This document shows positions 20,940 to 28,642 of a stretch of 28,642 nt of DNA, piece after piece. Made by a program: the position numbers and the translations under genes. This DNA is from a virus. The notes under the pieces were generated by a model. That model was not told the origin of the DNA, searched no databases, and saw nothing but the letters and a program-made list of their open reading frames with translations. The DNA lies in the IMG/VR virus record IMGVR_UViG_3300032006_000061, positions 1 through 28,642 of that record; one strand, 5' to 3'. Position 1 is the first letter of the stretch; each line of letters opens with the position of its first letter.

Positions 20940-23900
20940 GCCGCTTGCCTTAGTATTTGATGCGCCTTTTGATTTTGAGGCCAAGAAGCACGCATTATCA
21001 CATCGTCCTGTTCTAAGTATCTCACGAATACTGGAGAAAAATCAGGGATATTACTAAAGGCTACCCGTGATCTTTCCCACAAATCTTTAAGATCATTGTT
21101 TCGCTTATGAGATAAGAGTTGTTCTTGCGGATCGCCACTCTGTTGCGACCTCAGCAAAAGCTCGTTTGTTAGCCAATCCCGTAATTCGAAATAAGCATCC
21201 ATATGCGGTATAGCAGGATGCCATTCGAATTGTTTATTGTCTTTCCATGCACGCAAACTGTGAATAGTTTTTGCGCTTTCTTCCGCAGTTTTAATATCGT
21301 TGAACTGTTCAAACCAAAGCGGATACTTTTCTGCAACACGTTGAACAATCATCTGTTTAGCTTGCTTTAAGCCCACATTGGCTTTTGCGTTAAGACTTGA
21401 TGGTTGCCCAGAAAGACGTAACTGTTCTTGCTTATACCGGATGGGGGCCATGAGTTTCTCATACCAGAACCAGCCAGCGTTGCCATTCGCACGACGAATA
21501 ATCTCACCCGGTTTTTGGTAAACACGGCGACCTTCAGCGATTTCTTTTTTGTATACGACAGTATTAAACGCAGCGTTATGCGCCATCTGCACATCTAACG
21601 GCCCAATCTTTCCAAGCATTAGATCTTGGATAGATGCGTTGTCTTTAAAGAACGCTGGGTTTTTGCTGTATTCTTCTTCACCAAACAAAGTCGCTGATGC
21701 GACTGCTCCGTCAGCTATACGAGTTTGTCGTCCGACAATTCCCCAATACTCTGGGTTCTCAACGAGCAACCATTCATCTGCTGCTGCTAAACCTTCTGTT
21801 TCCATTATCTTTTTATAATTTTCGATAATGTGAGCATGAGGCGACTGATTCATATATGAGATCGGAGACGCCAAATTTGCAAACATTCGCACTTGGAGCA
21901 TCGCTGTGACCCGATCATCGACTTCATCTTCGAACATTTCCATTTCAGAAGCTGACTCGATAGTCAGACCTTTAAGTTCGTATTCTACGATCATGTCGGA
22001 CGCTACTCTTGCACGGACACGTTGGCGTTCCAATGTATCCATTGCGCTACTGCGTAATGTTTGGCTCCAAAGTGGCGTAATCGAATCTACTAATCGCTCT
22101 AGTGTGCTTGTCCCTTCGGATAACCCATATGGGAAAGCCCACTCTAATGATTGAGCTACATCAGGTACTTGTACGGCAGCTTCGCTAGCAGCAAACGCTA
22201 CTAACGGACCAAATCCGGGTAACCCACCTGACATCATCGAAAGTGACGAAAGGTTAAATTTGATTGGGTTGTCGCCTAACCGAGAGAATCGACCAAATAC
22301 TTCTTTGTCTCCATACAGAGGCAACCAGTCTGGCGTTTGCATCCCGAGAATGGTGCCGAATCTGAGAAGGAAAAGAGGTGCGCCTGTTTCTTCGTCTACA
22401 GCGTTGAAATTTTCAAGGCCATTATGGAAGTTGCGTGTAGTGGCAAGAACAAAGCCGGGGTTTCGTGTTGCGATACCAGCCCAACGGGTGATTACTTCTT
22501 GATAGGCAGCGAAGAACGGCATCAAGTTAGCTGTTAGTTCTTCGAACTTTGTACGTTCAGCCAAATCGTAGAGAAGGTTCTTTGTTTTGGCGATAGCTAC
22601 CCGACGTGACTCTGCTTCGATAGCATTTATTTCTTTTTGGGTGAGCCGGTAATCGCCGTCTGCTGTTTTAAAGTTAGGTAAACGTCTTGCGACTTCACCG
22701 CTGTAAACAGACCGGAAGACTGTGCTTCGTGTTAAAGCATCAGTGGGCATTGTTCCTAGCATTTGGAATGCTTCATCGGTCCAACGCTTTGCTCTGATAA
22801 TCATTCCGCTTGCTTCTGCTGCATCTCGGAATGCGGAATCTCCAATAATTCTGCCAAAATCTTCGTAACCGAGTCCTCGTATCCGACCTATATCGCCTCC
22901 GAATTTGTTGTCAATAACAGGTTGGACATCCCGTGCCCATTTGATTTCTTCACCGTTTGCCAATTTTCTTCGTAGGTGTAAAAACTCTGGGATAGGAGGA
23001 ATTTGGTTGTCAGTTTCAAAACGAACTTGTCTGATCCATTCATCTACTGCATTAATAGTGTCAGTGAAGTGGGCAGGCATAATGTCACGGAGAACACCGC
23101 CGGGTCCAAATCGAATCCAATTTAGAATGTCGTCGTCTGTTACGGCTTCAGTCCAGAAAAGGCGTGTGAAATCTTGGAAAGGGTTGCCTTCAAGAAGATC
23201 GGGAGATGCGTTGGCTTTCCACCATCGTGCATCTTTTATAGCTTCATCTCGTACTTGTTTACCGAGATCTACTGTGCCATCTCCTTGGACAGCGATATCT
23301 TTGTTCTCGCCGTACCATGATTTGTGTGCGTCTGTGAAACTAATTTCTTCGTCACGGATGACTTGGTGAAGTTCTGAAAGACGTAATGATTCGGCTTCTG
23401 TTAAATCGTTAGTCCAGTCAATACCAAATCCGTATTTCTCATCCATTTCTCGCAAAAATTCTTGGTACTGTTTTTGGAATTCACCATGACGTGCTCGTGC
23501 TGCACGCATCGCATTTGTTTCATTACGTGGCACAAAATAAGTTGGCCGTGAATACGCTGTCGGATCTGTCATCGGTACCCACTGTCTATTAACAGTGTCA
23601 TCGAATGCTTCAGCGAAAACTTTAGGGTGTTGCCCGTAATCGTATTGTTCTCGTCGTCCTTGGCGAACAGTTTTACGAGTTACGGAACTAGCACTATTCC
23701 ATAGCGTTGACTTGTATTGGTTCGCTGAAATGGCTTGCCGGTAAATGCCGTTCTGTTGCGGTGTATTACCGAAAGCATTACCAATCGTTAGTCCATCAAG
23801 ATGGAAGTCGCTAACACCAGCATCGGCCATGATTTTACCAGCCGTGTCAAAGTTTTGGACAATTGTTCCATCTCGATATGCGGCAAGATCTTCACTTGAA

Positions 23901-26900
23901 TCTTCAATTTTTTGTTTGCGTGCCGCTAATTCGTTACGCATTTTGCCAGTTACACGATCCCGTAATGTGAACTGATCTTGGTATTGCTTGGCTTGTGTCA
24001 AAAGGATTTTACGGGTGTCTTCGAAACCTTGGGCTTTCTTAATAAGGTTCGCGATTTCGTCAGCGTCTTTAACCGGATCTAGTTTTGTTAATTGCTGCTC
24101 GATTCGGAATATCTCTTCATTGATTTGGTGACGACCTATTTGGCTCAACGAATACCCCATATGATTTAGGGTTTCCAATTCAGCTAAACGTCGCATGGAG
24201 CCACGGGAATATAAACTGTACAGTCCGGCAGCAGCAAGTCCGGCTGGCCCAGCTAAGAATGCGCCCACAGCGCCAGCGCCCATAGTCCGTGTAAGAATTT
24301 TCTTCTTACCGTATTCCTCAGAGATCACTTCTTTAACAACGTCCTGTAATTTTTGATGATCGCCGTCGTAATGTCGTGTTAATGCGCCTATGAGTTCATC
24401 GCTGCTTGCGAGATCAGGATTGATGGGGCGTAACCCTGAACCGGGTAAATCAATCTTGACATCTGCGTCTTTTAAGATCTGTCTAATTTTTAGGTTAAGT
24501 GGCTGTGCTAGATCTTCGCCTCGTAATCCGAACCAGCCTGCACGTAAATCATTGAAGCCGCTAGCGATACCTCTTACTGCGTTCATCGTCCCATAATCGG
24601 CAGCGGTACGCATAAATTCGTCGCTTATAACTCGGATAGGCCACGCTGGGCGAAGCAACACTGATTTTTTCCACAACCCTGTGAAGGCATTCATCGTCAT
24701 GCCAACTTGATCTCTTGTGAACTGGGCTGCTTTCATTACCGAACTTTGATCTCCGAAAGCATTTGCATACAAGTCGTATCGTGGGACGAGAGTAGCTTCA
24801 GCTAATTGTTGCGGTGTCATCGGTAATTGACGCACATCAATATTGCGGTGTTCATCCATGCTGTAAGTACGGATTTGGCTGTTGCCATACAACCGGGCGT
24901 TTTTGCCCATCTTCTCAACTTCTTTTTGGGCAGACTTCCAGTTACGTCGCAATATGCGAGTTAATTCGTCAGAAGATGTATTAACGAATTTGCCGTCTTT
25001 CCATTGCCCAATTCGCCCTTCGAACATTTTGCCTAAGTTGCTGTTCAAAGTTTGAACCGTGTCATTAAACAATCGTTGTCGGGCAGCTACGTCAGGGTTT
25101 TGTATCCATCGACCTAGAATTTCGTCTTTATTTAAACCTGAAAACTCAACTAGGTTTTGGTCACGGACTTTTCCGGCTTCATAAAATTTTGGTTTTACAC
25201 GTTCAGCCTCACGTAACATTCGTTCGAATTGTTCGTAGGCTTGTACCGGATCGTCCCAACGAATAAGCCCTTGCGGCACTTTTTCAACAAAGAAACGCAC
25301 ACGGATATTCGGCATCTTTATACCGATACCAGTTTTGTTTTCGAACTTTGTAGTGAACTCTTTCACGTAGCCTTGTTCGCCAAAAGCCCGTGCTGCGGAA
25401 CTCACCCCTCCACGAACGGTGCCACTCATTTCGTCAAAACGAGATATGCCGGGAAGTGTTTCTAACTTCCCTACAAATTCAATGTTTTGGTGGATGATCT
25501 CGTCAGCAACAACTTTAATCAAATCAGCGTTTTCGCCGTTCAAAGCATCGTAAAGGGCTTGTATGTTTTCGTGTCGCCCATCCCGAGCATCTTTACGTCT
25601 AGCTAATTTTTTAAGTCTTGCGTCTTGGAAAATCAAAGCAGTAGCAAACGGCATATCAGGATATTCGTTAGCAAGTTTTGCTTCTATGGCATGTTGTTTT
25701 GCCATTAATTCGCCGTCGTCGAATGCTTCGTAGATGCGACCTTCTAATAGGCGACCGCTTGGCTGATAAACACCAAACATTAAATCTTCGACTTGTTCTA
25801 GTTGGGTCGCTCGTGCTTCATCAACTGGTATCCATGTACCGTCAACATTGTTCCCCCATTGGCTGTTATAAATCCAACCTTCGGTAGTAGCTACTCCTGC
25901 TTGTGCAACATTCTCTGCAAATGCAGGATGTTCTTCTAAGGACACCCACTTTTGTTTACCGGGGTCCCAAGCTTCCATAGCCTTGTCTTCCCAACCGGCT
26001 CTTTCTGTGTCAAGTCTGACTGGATCTCGGCCTTCTCGGGTATACCACATACGAAATTCCGGTTGGATTTCGTCAATCATGCGTTCACGTTGGAAACGCT
26101 GAGCGATGTAAGGAATTTCTTGGCTCGCTACAAGAGGCCGACGTAACCCAAATTTGTATGCGGCTCGCATCGCTGCTTGTGCCCGACCACCAGCGATACC
26201 TTCATCGGACATTGGTGCTCGTTCTCGAACTATTTCACCAGTGGCTTCGTCAATTACAGGGTTGCCTTGTGGATCTCTAACTATTCGTTCATACTCACCG
26301 GGGTCAGAACGCCTAAGTTCTTGACGTTCAGCTAAAAGTTCTCGCACAGTGTTCGCACCTGCACGTAACTCTTTGACTTCCAAATCACGCATTTCAGAAA
26401 AGTCATCGGGGACTTCACCGAACTTAGATTCTAAAACCTCGTCCCATTTGGCTGAGTATTCAACAAATGAATCCCATTCGTCAGCTAATCCAACAAGTGA
26501 CTTTTTAGTTGGATCACCTGTTCTTCTTGGACGTTGTGATTTTGGTAGTTTAAGAAAGTTTTTCTCTGCTTCGAACGCTGCATTTCGGAATGCGTCATGG
26601 CGTTCTTTCGGGTTTAGTTTCTGCCACTCTTCTGTCCCCCCGACAATATCCATGACTTCTTGTCTTTGAGATCTGGAGGCTTCTTTCCACCAAACATCGA
26701 ACTGGTCACGACTTGCATCGGTCATCTCTGAAAGATGTTGAGCGTCTACACGTCGCCCTTCGAGCAGTTGTTCCGATTTACGGAGTTCAGTTTCGAGATC
26801 TTTTAGCTCGTTTTTCTGTGCGGCAGATGCTTTTCTGCCCGGTACAAATACTGCTTCCCCGTTTTTTTCTTTAATAGAGCCGACACCCTGTTTAACGTAC

Positions 26901-28642
26901 TCCGCTTTCAAATCAGAAATTTCTGTTCTTAGCTCTTCTAGTTCTGTTGGGCCTCGGAAATATTCGCTTTGTGTTATCCCCGGATCTACTTCTACTAAGA
27001 AATCTGCTCTAGCTTCCTCACTTAGATCATCGAACTTGGTGCGTGTCTTTAACGCAGCTTTAAGAGCAGGCTTACCGCTCACCATCCGCTTGAACTGGTC
27101 TTGCCATTCATAAGAAGCGTCAAGTCTGTTCACTTCGACATCATCAACGAATTGTTGCCAGTGAGGGTCTAACCCGTCTTCCGGTGTAAGTTGATTGGTT
27201 CGTGGCCGATGGTTCACATCTTCGTACCAGCCCGTTGTTTCACGGTATTGGCGTGGGGGTGCCCAGCGTTTGATGTATTCGCCACGACCGGGGATAGCTG
27301 ATTGTGTTTCTTTAGTTATCTGGCCTTCTGGAATGTAATCTTCAAATAGTTGTTCACCATATTCGTCCATCATCGGATTACCTTCGTAATCCACCATCGG
27401 ACGTTGCGAGGTTTGAGTTCCTTCCCCAAGATTCGCAATAGCTTCATAAATTTGGTCAACGATATCTAGAGCTTCTTCGGTTGGTTTCCCATCAGGATGT
27501 TTCTCTGAATAACCCCGACGACCAAACCTGTCAATTATTTCGTCAATTGTTAAACCGATGTACGGGTGGAGTTCGACAGGTAATGCTTTTTTAAGTCGTG
27601 CTATGCGTTCCTCATGGGTGAGTCCTTTCCACTCATCCATCTCCTTATAAAATTTTTTACCGTCGTCTTTTCCCCACTTTTTCGTCTTCTCGTCCCAAAC
27701 CCAATCTGGTCCCAAAAGTCTTTGCAATGGGCCATCGTCCGCCCACCGATCTACTTGTTTTTCAAGATTTTCCCAGTTCTTGTCTGGGCTACCAGCATCT
27801 CCGGGGTTGAAGTTCAATTCATCCCACAAAGCTTTTAAAGCATTTTCTTGAATATTCCCAGCGGCAGTAACCGTCGCATTCAAGTCTGGTGCGCCTCGTC
27901 TACGGGCGTCTTTAGCTATTGGGCGTCTGCCACGGCGTACTCGTTTTGTGGAGATCAAACCTTTTTTTCTTAGGAGATGTTTTTCTAAACCGCCTCGGGG
28001 TGTGCGAACTGGATCTCTGTCTAAGAGTGCTTCCATCGCATCAACCATCCGGTTAACACCTTGATTACGTAACTTTTGGGATATCTCTGGGTCGCCGGGA
28101 CGATAAGTGCCTTGTTTGTTTCGATGCCCAATACGGGCACTCATTATCACATCGTCTAAAGCACGATCAGTTTCGACTAACTCATCCCAGTTATCACTAA
28201 AATCTTTAATCCGTTTGGCGTCACCTTGTGGGATACCAGCCCAGTGAAGCAATCTGCCTTTATCTTCCTGACTAAGTTGACCCCAGTTTTTATCTCGCAA
28301 GTAACCTTTACCGGTTGTCGTTGGCCGGAACCAGCGGAAGAAACCTTCCCCCAGTGGATCAACTTCGTCTGCTAACGCAGGGTTGAATTGCAACCCAAGA
28401 TCTTTTGCCGCCGCTTTAGCTTCTTCAGTTTTTGCCAGTTTTGCTGCATCTAATTCAACTGCTGTTGTGGGTGAACCAAGAACAACAGCGTCATAAAGAT
28501 CAGAAAGTTCTTTCCCTTCCATATCAATCATGTTCCGTAGGAACTTCATATTGGCAAGGGTCGAAGCACGTTGCGGATGAAGAGCACGTCCTGATCTGTC
28601 TGTGACTCTGCTTTCTAAAAAGTCAACAAATTCGTCAAAGCT
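20936..28642 (-). CDS. Giant internal virion / ejection-type protein, 5' end beyond the right edge
   Basis: The frame is open from the right edge to its stop at 20936: 2568 residues are visible and the ATG at 28549 is only an internal Met, because 31 more sense codons precede it. The protein is hydrophilic, helical and Arg/Glu/Lys/Trp-rich, with coiled-coil-like stretches and Arg-rich patches ('RVRRGRRPIAKDARRRG'). One Gly/Ala-rich hydrophobic segment lies at about residues 1454-1478 of the visible part. Towards the C-terminus, 'NLMPFFAAYQEVITRWAGI' is a block I associate with giant phage virion proteins. I see no convincing polymerase, protease or transglycosylase signature. Size, single hydrophobic segment, coupling to three virion-like genes and absence of a tape measure suggest an ejection protein, comparable in role to T7 gp16 or N4's virion protein. 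Function is inferred. Confidence 0.62.
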   Translation of the reverse strand, partial: SFDEFVDFLESRVTDRSGRALHPQRASTLANMKFLRNMIDMEGKELSDLYDAVVLGSPTTAVELDAAKLAKTEEAKAAAKDLGLQFNPALADEVDPLGEGFFRWFRPTTTGKGYLRDKNWGQLSQEDKGRLLHWAGIPQGDAKRIKDFSDNWDELVETDRALDDVIMSARIGHRNKQGTYRPGDPEISQKLRNQGVNRMVDAMEALLDRDPVRTPRGGLEKHLLRKKGLISTKRVRRGRRPIAKDARRRGAPDLNATVTAAGNIQENALKALWDELNFNPGDAGSPDKNWENLEKQVDRWADDGPLQRLLGPDWVWDEKTKKWGKDDGKKFYKEMDEWKGLTHEERIARLKKALPVELHPYIGLTIDEIIDRFGRRGYSEKHPDGKPTEEALDIVDQIYEAIANLGEGTQTSQRPMVDYEGNPMMDEYGEQLFEDYIPEGQITKETQSAIPGRGEYIKRWAPPRQYRETTGWYEDVNHRPRTNQLTPEDGLDPHWQQFVDDVEVNRLDASYEWQDQFKRMVSGKPALKAALKTRTKFDDLSEEARADFLVEVDPGITQSEYFRGPTELEELRTEISDLKAEYVKQGVGSIKEKNGEAVFVPGRKASAAQKNELKDLETELRKSEQLLEGRRVDAQHLSEMTDASRDQFDVWWKEASRSQRQEVMDIVGGTEEWQKLNPKERHDAFRNAAFEAEKNFLKLPKSQRPRRTGDPTKKSLVGLADEWDSFVEYSAKWDEVLESKFGEVPDDFSEMRDLEVKELRAGANTVRELLAERQELRRSDPGEYERIVRDPQGNPVIDEATGEIVRERAPMSDEGIAGGRAQAAMRAAYKFGLRRPLVASQEIPYIAQRFQRERMIDEIQPEFRMWYTREGRDPVRLDTERAGWEDKAMEAWDPGKQKWVSLEEHPAFAENVAQAGVATTEGWIYNSQWGNNVDGTWIPVDEARATQLEQVEDLMFGVYQPSGRLLEGRIYEAFDDGELMAKQHAIEAKLANEYPDMPFATALIFQDARLKKLARRKDARDGRHENIQALYDALNGENADLIKVVADEIIHQNIEFVGKLETLPGISRFDEMSGTVRGGVSSAARAFGEQGYVKEFTTKFENKTGIGIKMPNIRVRFFVEKVPQGLIRWDDPVQAYEQFERMLREAERVKPKFYEAGKVRDQNLVEFSGLNKDEILGRWIQNPDVAARQRLFNDTVQTLNSNLGKMFEGRIGQWKDGKFVNTSSDELTRILRRNWKSAQKEVEKMGKNARLYGNSQIRTYSMDEHRNIDVRQLPMTPQQLAEATLVPRYDLYANAFGDQSSVMKAAQFTRDQVGMTMNAFTGLWKKSVLLRPAWPIRVISDEFMRTAADYGTMNAVRGIASGFNDLRAGWFGLRGEDLAQPLNLKIRQILKDADVKIDLPGSGLRPINPDLASSDELIGALTRHYDGDHQKLQDVVKEVISEEYGKKKILTRTMGAGAVGAFLAGPAGLAAAGLYSLYSRGSMRRLAELETLNHMGYSLSQIGRHQINEEIFRIEQQLTKLDPVKDADEIANLIKKAQGFEDTRKILLTQAKQYQDQFTLRDRVTGKMRNELAARKQKIEDSSEDLAAYRDGTIVQNFDTAGKIMADAGVSDFHLDGLTIGNAFGNTPQQNGIYRQAISANQYKSTLWNSASSVTRKTVRQGRREQYDYGQHPKVFAEAFDDTVNRQWVPMTDPTAYSRPTYFVPRNETNAMRAARARHGEFQKQYQEFLREMDEKYGFGIDWTNDLTEAESLRLSELHQVIRDEEISFTDAHKSWYGENKDIAVQGDGTVDLGKQVRDEAIKDARWWKANASPDLLEGNPFQDFTRLFWTEAVTDDDILNWIRFGPGGVLRDIMPAHFTDTINAVDEWIRQVRFETDNQIPPIPEFLHLRRKLANGEEIKWARDVQPVIDNKFGGDIGRIRGLGYEDFGRIIGDSAFRDAAEASGMIIRAKRWTDEAFQMLGTMPTDALTRSTVFRSVYSGEVARRLPNFKTADGDYRLTQKEINAIEAESRRVAIAKTKNLLYDLAERTKFEELTANLMPFFAAYQEVITRWAGIATRNPGFVLATTRNFHNGLENFNAVDEETGAPLFLLRFGTILGMQTPDWLPLYGDKEVFGRFSRLGDNPIKFNLSSLSMMSGGLPGFGPLVAFAASEAAVQVPDVAQSLEWAFPYGLSEGTSTLERLVDSITPLWSQTLRSSAMDTLERQRVRARVASDMIVEYELKGLTIESASEMEMFEDEVDDRVTAMLQVRMFANLASPISYMNQSPHAHIIENYKKIMETEGLAAADEWLLVENPEYWGIVGRQTRIADGAVASATLFGEEEYSKNPAFFKDNASIQDLMLGKIGPLDVQMAHNAAFNTVVYKKEIAEGRRVYQKPGEIIRRANGNAGWFWYEKLMAPIRYKQEQLRLSGQPSSLNAKANVGLKQAKQMIVQRVAEKYPLWFEQFNDIKTAEESAKTIHSLRAWKDNKQFEWHPAIPHMDAYFELRDWLTNELLLRSQQSGDPQEQLLSHKRNNDLKDLWERSRVAFSNIPDFSPVFVRYLEQDDVIMRASWPQNQKAHQILRQAA

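Noticed and set aside
22905-23369. A 154-residue plus-strand frame within the giant gene
   Set aside because: It is antisense to the giant reading frame and has the Arg/Ser-rich look of a reverse-strand shadow.
28177-28549. The Met at 28549 as start of the giant gene
   Set aside because: The frame continues for 31 sense codons to the window edge and no clear ribosome site precedes this Met, so the gene almost surely starts outside.
28540-28642. DRSGR pentapeptide near the right edge, resembling the T/DxxGR motif of N4-type virion RNA polymerase
   Set aside because: The pattern is short and frequent by chance; I find no matching HDS/T motif or a convincing B-motif helix downstream, so a virion polymerase is not supported by what is visible.
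1-28642. tRNA genes, integrase, attachment site, insertion sequences, CRISPR arrays, toxin-antitoxin or defence genes
   Set aside because: Reading both strands I found no cloverleaf-like segment, recombinase or transposase motif, or regular spacer array; nothing supports a temperate or defence element in this window.

Overview
This window is part of the genome of a tailed double-stranded DNA bacteriophage, and most probably a podovirus-like one. It encodes an N4-gp56-type major capsid protein, a scaffold-like protein, an adaptor and beta-propeller nozzle pair, fibre genes, a lysis pair, and a block of very large internal (ejection-type) virion proteins. No long-tail genes (tape measure, tail tube) are visible. 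The terminase, portal, replicative helicase and DNA polymerase are not here and presumably lie outside the window. The base composition is moderate. The Rad52-like/SSB arrangement, the r1t-like holin, the amidase plus peptidoglycan-binding-domain endolysin and the FmdB-type zinc ribbon recall phages of Actinobacteria and of aquatic metagenomes. The host is therefore an inference (perhaps an aquatic actinobacterium) and not something the sequence proves.

Layout. Bases 1-4628 (+ strand) form a tightly packed early/replication-recombination operon: a DUF932 protein cut by the left edge, small unknown proteins, a Cas4/RecB-like Fe-S nuclease, a Rad52-like annealing protein, SSB, a Holliday-junction-resolvase-like nuclease and a possible helicase loader. 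Many neighbouring genes share TAATG or ATGA stop-start overlaps. Bases 4629-5081 hold a perfect 12-bp inverted repeat, an extended -10 promoter and two tiny genes. From 5078 to the right edge everything is on the minus strand, so the two blocks converge and overlap by 4 bases without a visible terminator.

Read in its own direction (right to left), the minus-strand late block runs as follows. First comes a giant internal virion protein, open through the right edge with at least 2568 residues in the window, then three further probable internal proteins. A consensus -35 promoter precedes scaffold and major capsid protein, followed by a GC-rich hairpin, a 33-residue polybasic peptide and a capsid-accessory/decoration-like protein. 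A fibre cassette follows, with three tandem paralogous tip proteins and a glycine-rich adhesin. Next are an unknown aquatic-phage protein, endolysin, holin, a repeat-built fibre-like protein, a zinc ribbon, adaptor and nozzle, and finally a DEDDy exonuclease with a C-terminal zinc ribbon.

How the parts work together (inference): the early block processes and recombines phage DNA (exonuclease + annealing protein + SSB + resolvase). The late block builds the capsid, the short tail and the ejection apparatus, equips the tail with a modular set of receptor-binding tips, and lyses the cell. The most novel-looking parts are the giant ejection-type protein, the paralogous fibre cassette with a shared N-terminal module, the tyrosine-octapeptide/TP-repeat protein and the polybasic mini-protein beside the capsid gene. 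I see no tRNA, rRNA, CRISPR array, integrase, insertion sequence or defence system.
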